In this document: in pieces, positions 24,061-32,896 of the stretch
Position numbering within the stretch: the first letter of the stretch is position 1
Layout: every line of letters starts with the position of its first letter
Assembly: GCA_900290365.1 (NCBI GenBank)
Contig: OMOE01000129.1
Location: 1 to 48,949 of the forward strand
DNA from: Syntrophobacter sp. SbD1
GTDB taxonomy: Bacteria; Desulfobacterota; Syntrophobacteria; Syntrophobacterales; Syntrophobacteraceae
Reading direction: 5' to 3'
Length of the DNA stretch: 48,949 nt
Made by a program: the position numbers and the translations under genes
The notes under the pieces: model-generated
Told to the model about the DNA's origin: nothing
The model's input: only the letters and a program-made list of their open reading frames with translations
Databases searched by the model: none

Positions 24061-25702
24061 TCACCTTCTCAGCGATATCCTTTTTCAAGACTTCCTTGTT
24101 GACTTTGCCCGAATCGCCTACGGCCGGGAATTCACTGACTATTTCCAGGCGCTCAGGCAACTTGAACATGGCCAGCTTCTTGGATTTGAGAAATTCCACC
24201 ATGTCCTGGAAGGCAAACGTTTGACCCGGCTTGGGGATCACATAGGCGCAGGTGCGCTCTCCCATTTCGCGGTCGGGATAGGGCACCACGGCCACCGACG
24301 ACACCTTGGGATGGTCGTTGAGCAACCCCTCGATTTCCGCAGGGTAGATGTTTTGACCGCCACGAATAATCATGTCCTTGGCGCGTCCCAGTATCCACAG
24401 GCAACCCTGGTCGAACTTGACGATATCTCCCGTAGTGGTCCAGCCTTCAGGGTCGAATACCGTTGCAGTAAGCTGTTCGTCCCTGTAATAGCCGGCCGGT
24501 GCATGGGGACCTCTGAAATAGAGTATGCCGGGTTCTCCGTCGGGCACTACCTCCCCGGTGTCCTTATCCACAAGGCGAACCTTGTTGCCGGGCAGCATCC
24601 GTCCTACGGTTCGACGGCGCAGGTCCTTGGTGTCTTCCACTCGGCATCCCGAAACCGATCCCATGTCCTGGGTGCCAAGGTCGCTGGTGATCGAAGCCTT
24701 AAGCGCAATTTCGGCTTCTTCAGCGACCTGAGGAGGCAGGTAACCGCCTGCTGAGCGGATAAAGCGAAGGGAGCTAAGGTCATACTTTGAAGTGTCGCAC
24801 TCCAGTATACGCACCAGGTGGGTAGGAACCACACCGATTGCCGTGGCTTTTTCCCTCTCAATGAGCGCCAGGGCCTCTTCGGGTGAAAATTCCTCGAGCA
24901 TCACCGTCTTGGCGCCGGCCAGAGGCGCCGCAAAATACGTGAGGGTCCCTGCCGCACCGCCGGCATGGGGTGCTATTGCCACTGTAATGTCGTCTTTAGT
25001 GAGTCCCCAGATATCTACACGGCCCTTCGAAGTGCACACCCTCGGGGCGGTTGGCCATTCAACCAGTTTGGGTATCCCGGTAGTACCGGAGGTGGTGGTC
25101 AAAAGCGCTACATCATTTGTTGCGCTAAAGCGCCTCGCCTCCAGCACCTTTTCATCCACGGGCCGCTGAGCCCGGGCCTGAGCCATCCCGGTTATGGAAT
25201 AAGTGCCCTCGGGAGCGCCCTTGGGAACCTCATCATCGAAGAGGAAAAAATACTTAAGGTGGGGAAAACGTTTCTGGAGATCGCGGTACATTTCGAGGTA
25301 ATCAAATTTACGATATACATGCGGGATCACCACAGCGGTTGCCTGCGTGCGCTCGACCATGTATTCCAATTCACGCTCTCGAAGGTAAGGGTACACTGTC
25401 AAAGAGATGCAACCGGCCCTTTCACAGGCGATGCGCGACAGAAAGCCAAATACGCTGTTTGGAGACTGGATGATAATGCGTGCATCCTTTGGAATACCCA
25501 TCTCCACCCAGGAAACGGCAATCGCATCCACCAACTTTTTAGCCTCGGACCAGGTCAGGCGGTACTTTGAATCCACCAGGGCTTCTCGGTCACCGAGTTC
25601 GCGCGCGTTGCGTTGCCAGGAATCGAAGAATAGTTCCTGCGTCCAGTGGCCCGCACCCAAGAATTCATTAATCATCGCCTCGGTATATCTTATCGGTTTC
25701 AA
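24047..25702 (-). CDS. AMP-forming acyl/aryl-CoA ligase (probable 4-hydroxybenzoate-CoA ligase)
   Basis: A 551-residue ANL-superfamily enzyme. It starts at TTG, which lies 7 bp after a strong AAGGAGG. Motifs: LLTTTSGTTGIPK (AMP-binding P-loop), DLGTQDMGSVSG, TTGDIVKF, GRAKDMIIRGGQNIYPAEIE, and the C-terminal catalytic Lys region GDSGKVNKEVLKK. The sequence resembles 2,3-dihydroxybenzoate-AMP ligase and cyclohexanecarboxylate-CoA ligase types. Placed directly after the phenylphosphate carboxylase-like genes (19-bp gap), its likely substrate is 4-hydroxybenzoate, giving 4-hydroxybenzoyl-CoA. Substrate specificity is inferred from context only. Confidence 0.87.
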   Translation of the reverse strand: MKPIRYTEAMINEFLGAGHWTQELFFDSWQRNARELGDREALVDSKYRLTWSEAKKLVDAIAVSWVEMGIPKDARIIIQSPNSVFGFLSRIACERAGCISLTVYPYLRERELEYMVERTQATAVVIPHVYRKFDYLEMYRDLQKRFPHLKYFFLFDDEVPKGAPEGTYSITGMAQARAQRPVDEKVLEARRFSATNDVALLTTTSGTTGIPKLVEWPTAPRVCTSKGRVDIWGLTKDDITVAIAPHAGGAAGTLTYFAAPLAGAKTVMLEEFSPEEALALIEREKATAIGVVPTHLVRILECDTSKYDLSSLRFIRSAGGYLPPQVAEEAEIALKASITSDLGTQDMGSVSGCRVEDTKDLRRRTVGRMLPGNKVRLVDKDTGEVVPDGEPGILYFRGPHAPAGYYRDEQLTATVFDPEGWTTTGDIVKFDQGCLWILGRAKDMIIRGGQNIYPAEIEGLLNDHPKVSSVAVVPYPDREMGERTCAYVIPKPGQTFAFQDMVEFLKSKKLAMFKLPERLEIVSEFPAVGDSGKVNKEVLKKDIAEKVNARG

Positions 25703-25721
25703 TGTAGTGCCTCCTTAAGCT

Positions 25722-27128
25722 CTAGAGCCCCAGCTCGGCCCAACGGCTCTTTACGCGCTTGACCATTTCCGGGTCCAATTCGATCGGAACAGGTTTATGT
25801 TTCCATTCATAGGGAATCGTGGCATCCATGAGCAGACGCCCGGTGATCTCCCTGGCTTCGATAGGAAGCGAAGGATCGAGCGGAGTGGACCGGCCCCGCC
25901 TGATTATCTGGCAGCGGTTTGGCTGGAACCTGAAGGCAACAGCGTACATGACGCGGGGAATGTCCCATGGATCGATATCTTCATCCACTACGATGACAGT
26001 CTTTAATCCATAGGCACCCATCTCGGTGGAAATGGCGGCGGTAAGGACCTGGTCCACGTGACCGGGGTACATCTGCTTTATGGAGATGATGGCTATAAAG
26101 CGTCCGGCGGCTTCAGGCGGGCAATATACGGCTTTTAGTCCCGGGATTTTCATGGCCAGCAGTTGCTGCCAGAGTGCTGCCCCGTAGGACAGAGACAAGG
26201 TCATGTGCGTATCGGTTACCGCACGGCCCACGGTAGTGCCCCAGAAAATCGGATTATTGCGGAAAGTAACGCATTTGACATCGACGAAATTGCGGGGGTC
26301 GGTGCCTACGCCGGAATAGTAGCCGGTATATTCGCCAAACGGTCCCTCATCCATGAACTTGTCGGCATCGACCTCCCCTTCCACCACGATTTCAGCATGG
26401 GCCGGAATAGGCAGGTCGACCGTCTCGCCCCTCACCACTTCCACGGCTTCACCACGGATTCCGCCGACATAGTCATATTCAGATTCAAAGGCCGAGACGC
26501 GGGCAGCCCCGAGAATGAAAAGCAGCGGGTCGCACCCCACTATGCAGGCCACCGGCATGGGTTTTTTCATGGCCTGATACTTTTTGAGCATGATATCGGA
26601 ATGCTTGCCCTTGATAAACATGCATCCGAGCTTGTCTTTTGCCAGCAACTGTGCCCGGTATGTCCCAAGGTTTACCCAGCCGGTTTCCGGGTCTTTGGTG
26701 ATGAAAAAGTGTGCGGTCCCGAAGTAGCGTCCGCCGTCCAGCGGGTAGTACTTGGGCACTGGAAATTTAAAGAGATCGATATCCTTGCCGGTAACGATGT
26801 TTTCTTTGCAGGGAGCCTTTCCCTTATCTACCCACGTGGGGGGAATTTTGTGTTCTCCCAACCTGGCCCAGGCCGCGTAAAGATCGGTCAGCGAAGAATT
26901 TTCAGGCTGTCCCATGATCATCGCCAGCCGCTGGGTGCTCCCGCAAACGCTGGTAATTACGGGAGTTTTATATCCCTTTACATTCTCGAACAACAGCGCC
27001 GGGCCTCCGGCTTCCTCGTTGAGTTTGGCAATGTGGGACAGCTCCAGGTCCCAGTCCACTTCCGCTGTGACCCGCTTTACCAGCCCCTTCTCCAAGCCCT
27101 GTTCGATGAAATCTCTCATGCTCTTCAT
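25722..27128 (-). CDS. UbiD-family phenylphosphate carboxylase-like subunit, copy 2
   Basis: A 468-residue UbiD-family protein (AAAGGAGG before the ATG). Residues that act with prenylated FMN are kept: Arg in LGTYRAQLL, and the Glu pair in DEGPFGEYTGYY. The C-terminal part holds VVDEDIDPWDIPRVMYAVA. It is near-identical to the upstream paralogue at 27213-28613; most differences lie in the first third. Thauera phenylphosphate carboxylase likewise has two UbiD-like subunits, which carboxylate phenylphosphate at C4 to 4-hydroxybenzoate. Gene context (pps genes, ubiX, CoA ligase) supports that role. Other UbiD-type hydroxybenzoate decarboxylases remain possible by sequence alone. Confidence 0.88.
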   Translation of the reverse strand: MKSMRDFIEQGLEKGLVKRVTAEVDWDLELSHIAKLNEEAGGPALLFENVKGYKTPVITSVCGSTQRLAMIMGQPENSSLTDLYAAWARLGEHKIPPTWVDKGKAPCKENIVTGKDIDLFKFPVPKYYPLDGGRYFGTAHFFITKDPETGWVNLGTYRAQLLAKDKLGCMFIKGKHSDIMLKKYQAMKKPMPVACIVGCDPLLFILGAARVSAFESEYDYVGGIRGEAVEVVRGETVDLPIPAHAEIVVEGEVDADKFMDEGPFGEYTGYYSGVGTDPRNFVDVKCVTFRNNPIFWGTTVGRAVTDTHMTLSLSYGAALWQQLLAMKIPGLKAVYCPPEAAGRFIAIISIKQMYPGHVDQVLTAAISTEMGAYGLKTVIVVDEDIDPWDIPRVMYAVAFRFQPNRCQIIRRGRSTPLDPSLPIEAREITGRLLMDATIPYEWKHKPVPIELDPEMVKRVKSRWAELGL

Positions 27129-27212
27129 TGGTTTACGTCCTCCTTTTCAACGGTTTGGTTTGATCTATCCCTTTCGCCAATCAGGATCACGATGTCCAAG
27201 GCGCCAGGAGGG

Positions 27213-28613
27213 CTACAGCCCCAGCTCGGCCCATCGGCTCTTTACGCGCTTGACCATTTCCGGGTCCAATTCGATCGGAACAGGTTTATGTTTCCATTCA
27301 TAGGGAATAGTGGCATCCATGAGCAGACGCCCGGTGATATCTCTGGATTCGATAGGAAGCGAAGGATCGAGCGGAGTGGAGCGGCCCCGATTGATTATCT
27401 GGCAGCGGTTTGGCTGGAACCTGAAGGCAACAGCGTACATGACGCGGGGAATGTCCCATGGATCGATGTCTTCATCCACTACGATAACTGTCTTTAAGCC
27501 ATAGGCTCCCATTTCAGTGGAGATGGCAGCAGTAAGGACCTGGTCCACATGTCCCGGGTACATTTGCTTCATGGAGATGATGGCGATAAAGCGCCCGGCG
27601 GCCTCAGGCGGGCAGTAGACGCCCTTGAGTCCGGGGATCTTCATGGCCAGCAGTTGCTGCCAGAGCGTAGCCCCATAGGAGAGCGCCATTGTCATATGTG
27701 TATCAGTTACCGCACGTCCAACTGTAGTGCCCCAGAAAATTGGATTGTTTCGGTAGGTAACGCATTTGACATCGACGAAATTGCGGGGATCGGTACCTAC
27801 GCCTGAATAGTAGCCGGTGTATTCTCCAAACGGCCCTTCATCCATGAACTTGTCGGCATCGACTTCCCCTTCCACCACGATCTCCGCATGGGCAGGGATA
27901 GGCAGATCAACCGTCTCGCCCCTTACCACTTCCACCGCTTCGCCGCGAATACCTCCGGCAATGTCATACTCCGATGTAAAGGCCGAAACGCGGGCAGCCC
28001 CGAGGATAAAGAGCAGCGGATCGCACCCGACGATACAGGCAACCGGCATGGGTTTTTTCATGGCCTGGTACTTTTTTAGCATTATATCGGAATGCTTTCC
28101 CTTGATAAATTGGGTGCCGAGCTTGTCTTTTCCCAGCAACTGGGCCCGGTAGGTCCCAAGGTTAACCCAGCCGGTATCCGGGTCTTTGGTGATGAAAAAG
28201 TGTGCAGTCCCGAAGAATCGACCGCCGTCGAGGGGGTAGTACTTGGGCACGGGAAATTTGAAGAGGTCTACATCTTTGCCCATCATGATGTTTTCTTTGC
28301 AGGGAGCTTTATCGACCCACTTTGGCGGAACAGCATTGTCTCCCAGCTTCGCCCACGCCACGTAAAGGTCTGTGAGGCTGGAATCGGCGGGCTGGCCCAT
28401 GATCATCGCCAATCGCTGGGTGGTCGTGCACACGCTGGTTATGACGGGGGAATCATATCCCTTTACATTTTCAAACAGCAGGGCTGGACCTCCGACCTCC
28501 TCGTTGAGTTTTGCTATGTGGGACAGTTCCAGGTTCCAGTCCACTTCAGCCTTGACACGCTTTACCAGCCCAAGCTCCATGCCCTGGTTGACAAAATCTC
28601 TCATACTCTTCAT
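27213..28613 (-). CDS. UbiD-family phenylphosphate carboxylase-like subunit, copy 1
   Basis: A 466-residue UbiD-family protein. I take the ATG at 28613 because it aligns with the start of the tandem paralogue (MKSMRDF); a TTG 15 bp upstream is also in frame. The prenylated-FMN residues (LGTYRAQLL; DEGPFGEYTGYY) are present, so both copies look catalytic. DNA similarity with 25722-27128 is very high, especially over the last two thirds, suggesting recent duplication or gene conversion. It follows ppsB1 by about 30 bp. The pair would form the core of phenylphosphate carboxylase, using prenylated FMN from the UbiX-like enzyme. Confidence 0.88.
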   Translation of the reverse strand: MKSMRDFVNQGMELGLVKRVKAEVDWNLELSHIAKLNEEVGGPALLFENVKGYDSPVITSVCTTTQRLAMIMGQPADSSLTDLYVAWAKLGDNAVPPKWVDKAPCKENIMMGKDVDLFKFPVPKYYPLDGGRFFGTAHFFITKDPDTGWVNLGTYRAQLLGKDKLGTQFIKGKHSDIMLKKYQAMKKPMPVACIVGCDPLLFILGAARVSAFTSEYDIAGGIRGEAVEVVRGETVDLPIPAHAEIVVEGEVDADKFMDEGPFGEYTGYYSGVGTDPRNFVDVKCVTYRNNPIFWGTTVGRAVTDTHMTMALSYGATLWQQLLAMKIPGLKGVYCPPEAAGRFIAIISMKQMYPGHVDQVLTAAISTEMGAYGLKTVIVVDEDIDPWDIPRVMYAVAFRFQPNRCQIINRGRSTPLDPSLPIESRDITGRLLMDATIPYEWKHKPVPIELDPEMVKRVKSRWAELGL

Positions 28614-28643
28614 TGTTTGGTTCCCCAATTCCTTCGAAAATTG

Positions 28644-29726
28644 TTAACGAACTTTTTTCCCCGCCAGTAAACCGGCAAGGATATGGTCCATTACGGAGGA
28701 CTTAGGCGGGCACACAGGCTCGCATTTCCTGCCGCTCCAAACCGTTTCAGGCCTGCTTTGCAGAATCAGTACCCGCCCGCCCGCCGGCAAGTCCTTATCG
28801 ATTGCCCATTCGATGTCCATCGGCTTGCCATAGTGAGCCTCGATGAGCTTGCCGATTCGAGCCAGTTCGATTGCCTCTTCATCAATAATGCATTGATTGC
28901 AGGCTCGTTCCGGCGGACATTCGTGCTGCTCGACACACTGGGTTTCAAAATTGGTGGTGAAGAAGCATTCCTTGGCTGAAATCGTGCGTTTGGCGATTTC
29001 CAAAGTCACCTTGTTAACCTGGAAATTGTCCGGCGTACACAGGCCGCTTACCACGCTTTCCCCAAACCCCCAGTTGGCGTCGATAACGATCGTGGACCGG
29101 TCTCCGTTTGCAGGATTGAGGGTAAACATGACCCCAGCGGTAAATGCATTGACCATTTTTTGAATCCCCACCGAAATTGAGACCGCAGTATCCTCAAATC
29201 CCATCTTTTTACGGTAGGCAATGGCACGGGCGGTAAAAAGGCTCGACCAGCACTTGCGTATGTGATGAAGAATGCCGTCTACTCCCCTGACCCACAGGAA
29301 GGTATCCTGCTGGCCGGCAAAACTTGCACCGGGAAGGTCTTCGGCCGTGGCGCTGGAACGGACGGCAACAGGCGCCGCGGGGACCTGGCAGCGATTGGAG
29401 AGAAGGCGGTAAAACTCTCCAATATAGTCTTCAAGCTCGATGCTTATCGGTTTACTCTCTATCAGGAGCCGAATGGCCCGGCTGGCCATCTCCCCACTGG
29501 CCGTATCCTCCGGCCTAACCGGCTTGAGCAAGCGATTGATTTCCTCATCGATGCCGTTTTCTTCGATGAAGCGGTTGTAAGTTTCAGTAGTCACGGCGAA
29601 ACCGGGCGGCACCGGAATCTGTGCTTTTAGAAGTTCTCCCAGGCTGGCGCATTTTCCGCCAACTAACGGGACAGAAGATAAGTCGCATTCCTGGAACCAA
29701 AGTACGTATTTTTCTCGTTGTTCCAC
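28644..29726 (-). CDS. ppsB: Phenylphosphate synthase ATP-binding subunit, copy 1
   Basis: A 360-residue protein equal to the N-terminal ATP-grasp part of PEP synthase (EREKYVLWF-type start, LVGGKCASLGELLKAQIPVP, RSSATAEDLPGASFAGQQDT, VMFTLNPANGDRS, GFGESVVSG, LILQSRPETVW). It begins with GTG after AGGAGG. In Thauera this 40-kDa protein works with PpsA, which carries the phospho-histidine: phenol + ATP gives phenylphosphate + AMP + phosphate. A CXXXXXXC-type insert (CPPERACNQC) near residue 275 may bind a metal. It is transcribed with ppsA1 (72 bp upstream) and the ubiD-like genes. A second copy lies at 35539-36621. Confidence 0.9.
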   Translation of the reverse strand: MEQREKYVLWFQECDLSSVPLVGGKCASLGELLKAQIPVPPGFAVTTETYNRFIEENGIDEEINRLLKPVRPEDTASGEMASRAIRLLIESKPISIELEDYIGEFYRLLSNRCQVPAAPVAVRSSATAEDLPGASFAGQQDTFLWVRGVDGILHHIRKCWSSLFTARAIAYRKKMGFEDTAVSISVGIQKMVNAFTAGVMFTLNPANGDRSTIVIDANWGFGESVVSGLCTPDNFQVNKVTLEIAKRTISAKECFFTTNFETQCVEQHECPPERACNQCIIDEEAIELARIGKLIEAHYGKPMDIEWAIDKDLPAGGRVLILQSRPETVWSGRKCEPVCPPKSSVMDHILAGLLAGKKVR

Positions 29727-29798
29727 TGAGATTCCTCCTGCCCAGTATCGGAAAAGGGGGGCAGGGGAGAAAACATCCCGCGCCCCCTTCGATTCGAT

Positions 29799-31637
29799 TT
29801 ATCTTTTGATGTTCACCTTGCCGGTACTTCCATCCACCTTTATATACATTCCGGTTTTAATGATGGAAGTGCCCTGGCCGGTGCCGACAATTGCAGGCAC
29901 TCCGTACTCGCGGCAGACTATGGCGGCATGACACATGATACCGCCCACATCGGTGACGCAAGCCTTGATCTTCTGGAAAGCGGGCGCCCAGGAAGGAGAG
30001 GTTGTAGGTGCAACAAGGATTTCTCCATCCTGCAACTGGTCGATTTCCTTGACCGATCTGCACACCCGGGCTATACCCTCGACCACTCCGGGCGATCCTG
30101 CAAATCCCGTAATTTCCGTAACTTTGTCCGGGTCTCCGATGTCTCTGAGCTTTGCCCAGGCAGACATGCTTTCGTTGGTGATGCCCCATAGAACAATGGT
30201 AAAGGGTTCTGTAATGGTTTCCGGAGGCTTGCCCACTGCCGGCGGTGGGGTCCATTCCTTAAATTTTTGGTATACGCCCTTGCGCCATTCGATCTCCTTT
30301 GGCCAATAAAGAGGGCCGTAAGCCTTGCTGCCGGTGGCCCATCCGGTTACCAGGTCCCAAAGAGCATCCTTGATTTCGGAGCGCTTCAGATACCAGATAT
30401 CTTCTATGTCGTTGAGGAAGCCGTGATCTTTCATAATGGCGCTCACTTCCCGCAGCTTGTTCCAGAAAATCGAATGGAACCAGTGTTCCACAAAGAACAG
30501 GTGGTTTTCGACATACGGGAACACCAGCTTCGACGTACTATGGAGCTGGTCGAAAGTCATACGGTCCTCTTCGGTCTGGAGCAGAGCGCGGTATTCCTTT
30601 ACCAACCGCTCGCGCTCTTCCTGAATCTTGGCCAGAGGGCGATCGATTCCATGGCCCTGTTTCAATTTTTCAATGTAGAGGCGTATCGAGTTGAGCGGAA
30701 TATTCAGATCGTCATTCCAACTGGAATCATGATGGTACCAGCCGGTGCCGGTAGAGATGTAGAACCAGGGGTCTTTGGCTCCGTCCCAGGCTTTGAGCCA
30801 GGTGCGCCCACTCTCCGATGATTCGAGCTGACGGGTGACATTATCGATTGTACCCCCGCCCAGGATCTGATCGGCTACCCCGGTTTCAACGGCCAACTTG
30901 GCCAACTTTTTCAATTCCTCATCAGGCTGATAAATAATGACGTTGATGCCGCCAACCATTTGAGTAACTTTTTGGAGCGGTATATCCGGAAAAACTCTGG
31001 TGCAGAAATCGACAAATGTTACGTAGGCGGCATACCCGAGATTCAGGAATTCAAAATGATATTGCCAGCAGCGAATACCGAGATCGATAAGCTTGTCGTA
31101 GTTTGCAAGGAGCTCGTAACCGCTGGAAGTCCCCAGCCCTTTTGTTACTACTGCAAGCTCTTCCATTTCAGGGAGAAGTTTGATCTTAAGTTCCTTAAGC
31201 TCATTAATGATCTCCCGCATTTTCTTTTCCCAGTTGTCATGGAGCTCGTCCCAGTGTTCGAAGTAGTAGCCCGCGCGTTCCATGAACAAGGGAATGCGCG
31301 CCTGGATTTCATTGGGATCGGACACGGGGACCGGAGTAATGTAAATGTTTCCGTTAATAATACGATGGTCTACACCCATTGCAGGCGGCACCATAAAAAT
31401 ACGGGTGTTAAACTGGGACAAAGCCAGAAACCACGCCTCATCCCAAATAATATCGAACGGGTACATCGGTTCCGGATAATGCAGCCCGTCGTTGAACCAA
31501 AACATGTTCTCTTCGTAAGTCTTACGTTCCTTGTCCTCGGTTGAGAACAAATAATGGTAAGGGTACATACGTTCCCACCCTTCGGTGCCCGGTATAGTTT
31601 CAATCTCATGGGGCGAAGGGAACTTTTGATCTCCCAT
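29799..31637 (-). CDS. ppsA: Phenylphosphate synthase phospho-histidine subunit, copy 1
   Basis: A 612-residue protein (about 70 kDa; AAGGAGG before the ATG). The C-terminal domain is the PEP-synthase swivelling domain with the catalytic His570 in TDVGGIMCHAAIVCREYG; the region LQDGEILVAPTTSPSWAPAF precedes it. The long N-terminal part (about 1-480) is not PEP-synthase-like and is thought to bind phenol. In Thauera aromatica the matching protein is phosphorylated on a His at nearly the same place and passes phosphate to phenol. About 340-380 bp upstream is a predicted LysR-regulated promoter (32017-32066). A close paralogue is at 32897-34735. Confidence 0.92.
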   Translation of the reverse strand: MGDQKFPSPHEIETIPGTEGWERMYPYHYLFSTEDKERKTYEENMFWFNDGLHYPEPMYPFDIIWDEAWFLALSQFNTRIFMVPPAMGVDHRIINGNIYITPVPVSDPNEIQARIPLFMERAGYYFEHWDELHDNWEKKMREIINELKELKIKLLPEMEELAVVTKGLGTSSGYELLANYDKLIDLGIRCWQYHFEFLNLGYAAYVTFVDFCTRVFPDIPLQKVTQMVGGINVIIYQPDEELKKLAKLAVETGVADQILGGGTIDNVTRQLESSESGRTWLKAWDGAKDPWFYISTGTGWYHHDSSWNDDLNIPLNSIRLYIEKLKQGHGIDRPLAKIQEERERLVKEYRALLQTEEDRMTFDQLHSTSKLVFPYVENHLFFVEHWFHSIFWNKLREVSAIMKDHGFLNDIEDIWYLKRSEIKDALWDLVTGWATGSKAYGPLYWPKEIEWRKGVYQKFKEWTPPPAVGKPPETITEPFTIVLWGITNESMSAWAKLRDIGDPDKVTEITGFAGSPGVVEGIARVCRSVKEIDQLQDGEILVAPTTSPSWAPAFQKIKACVTDVGGIMCHAAIVCREYGVPAIVGTGQGTSIIKTGMYIKVDGSTGKVNIKR

Positions 31638-31675
31638 AGCAAACCTCCTTTTTGAAGTTTAATAGCGGGCGGGGG

Positions 31676-31782
31676 TAAACCCCGCCCCTACGGCGCCATC
31701 ACGCGGTTCTTTTGTAGGGGAGGCTTTTTCCTGCCGCCGCCGGAGGCAGCGGCGAACCTGGCCGGCGGTCCCACCGCCTCCC
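31676..31782. repeat. About 108-bp dispersed repeat, copy 2
   Basis: Partner of 21313-21422, here non-coding and 40 bp upstream of ppsA1. The shared core gaggcagcggcgaac and ggccggcggtcccaccgcct are identical in both. Confidence 0.85.
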
Positions 31783-32016
31783 GAAGCACCCGATTTGAAC
31801 CCAACTCTTAAGCCTTCATGGAGATTCCATTTCGAGTATTCGATTGCGGCGGAACAATAAATTCAGCTTGAGATCAGCAGGTCCAATGAAGGACCGGAGA
31901 GAAGCGGATCAATTCCGTATGAAAGCCAGGCGCCACAGGAGCAATAGAGAGAAATCAGAGCCGGAATGGCAAACAGTTTTCATCACGCGGTACAAGAGTG
32001 CATTAATAAGAAAAAG

Positions 32017-32066
32017 TTGTCAATTCAATAAGAATTATATTATCCATAACCAAAGCTTATGGATAA
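32017..32066 (-). promoter_or_regulatory. Predicted LysR-type operator and promoter of ppsA1
   Basis: TGTCAA at 32018-32023 reads TTGACA on the coding strand, a consensus -35 box. The first base of the palindrome ATAA-N7-TTAT (32046-32060) lies 29 bp from the start of the TTGTCAATT block. The palindrome extends to a perfect 10-bp inverted repeat, TTATCCATAA-N7-TTATGGATAA (32040-32066). Its centre falls near -66 if TTGACA is -35, the usual LysR recognition-site position. No good -10 box was found. Confidence 0.65.
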
Positions 32067-32147
32067 ATTGCTTTACGAAGCTCTTCTCGGCTTTCGAAAA
32101 AATTGGGGAATGGGGAAAGGCGCAGAACGCACCGCGCACCCAGGAGG

Positions 32148-32816
32148 CTACATCGTGCGAAGAAGCTCTTCATAGGTATCGAATACCCTGTCCGGCAATG
32201 CTGCCAGGATCTCCTGCCTCGCATTCTCCCCGTTTGTAATGATCATCACTTTGAGTCCCGCATTTCTTGCTGCATGAACATCGTCGAGGCTGTCTCCCGC
32301 AAAGATGCTGCGGTCCTTTTCCACTCCCATCCTGTGCAGCGCCAGGTTTATCCCGTCGGGACCCGGTTTTAGATTCGCAACGTCATTACGGCTCAAAACA
32401 ACATCGAAGACAGCCTCCAGACCGAGCTTGAGCAAAGCTTCGGTCAGGGCCTTACCTCCAACGTTGCTGACCAACCCGATCCGAATGCCCCTTTTCTTCA
32501 GAGTATTCAGGAAATCTTTGGCTCCGGGTCTGAGATTCCAACGCGTCAGGGCATCCAGGTCATAGCTGTCATAAATACGGCAGATCTCATCGCGCACATC
32601 TTCAGGCCGAACTCCTATTTCAGGCGCCACCTGCATGGCTTCTAGCAACAGGGTGGAATATTTTCTGCTGCGAATTCGGGTCCTGGCAAAGCCCATCGTC
32701 TCAAGTTTATTCAAAACGTCTTCAACCGCTTCCGGAATCTTCCACTCGAAGCTAACCAGAGTCCCCTCAAAATCAAAAAGCATCGCATCGAGATTTTCCG
32801 TAAAATGAGGTTGCAT
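32148..32816 (-). CDS. HAD-superfamily hydrolase, possible phenylphosphate carboxylase-associated subunit
   Basis: A 222-residue HAD protein. Motif I is FDFEGTLV, with nucleophile Asp15 but Glu17 where most phosphatases have the second Asp (DXD). Motif II is GLVSNV, motif III includes the Lys in NLKPGPD, and motif IV is GDSLDD. Thauera phenylphosphate carboxylase contains a small HAD-family subunit; this gene lies between ppsA2 and ppsA1 and is a candidate for that role, although it is larger (about 25 kDa against 18 kDa). Phosphoglycolate phosphatase-like enzymes are the generic alternative. It is 80 bp after ppsA2. Confidence 0.78.
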   Translation of the reverse strand: MQPHFTENLDAMLFDFEGTLVSFEWKIPEAVEDVLNKLETMGFARTRIRSRKYSTLLLEAMQVAPEIGVRPEDVRDEICRIYDSYDLDALTRWNLRPGAKDFLNTLKKRGIRIGLVSNVGGKALTEALLKLGLEAVFDVVLSRNDVANLKPGPDGINLALHRMGVEKDRSIFAGDSLDDVHAARNAGLKVMIITNGENARQEILAALPDRVFDTYEELLRTM

Positions 32817-32896
32817 GGATTACCTCAATCGAATCAGTCTCACGTGGCCCCTAATACGGACCCCCGCCGTTGACTTAAGGCGGGGGTTATCCGTTG

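Larger units (their letters stand above)
31638..32147. other. Long ppsA1 leader region
   Basis: No gene seen. Contents: a copy of the 108-bp repeat (31676-31782), a leader stretch sharing the phrase tcagcaggtc and following purine-rich bases with the ppsA2 leader near 34956, and the LysR-type promoter site at 32017-32066. The untranslated leader would be about 340 nt. Confidence 0.6.

Noticed and set aside
26163..27497. A 444-codon plus-strand open frame opposite the two ubiD-like genes
   Set aside because: It is antisense to strongly conserved UbiD sequence, shows no family features, and its length follows from the codon bias of the genes below it.
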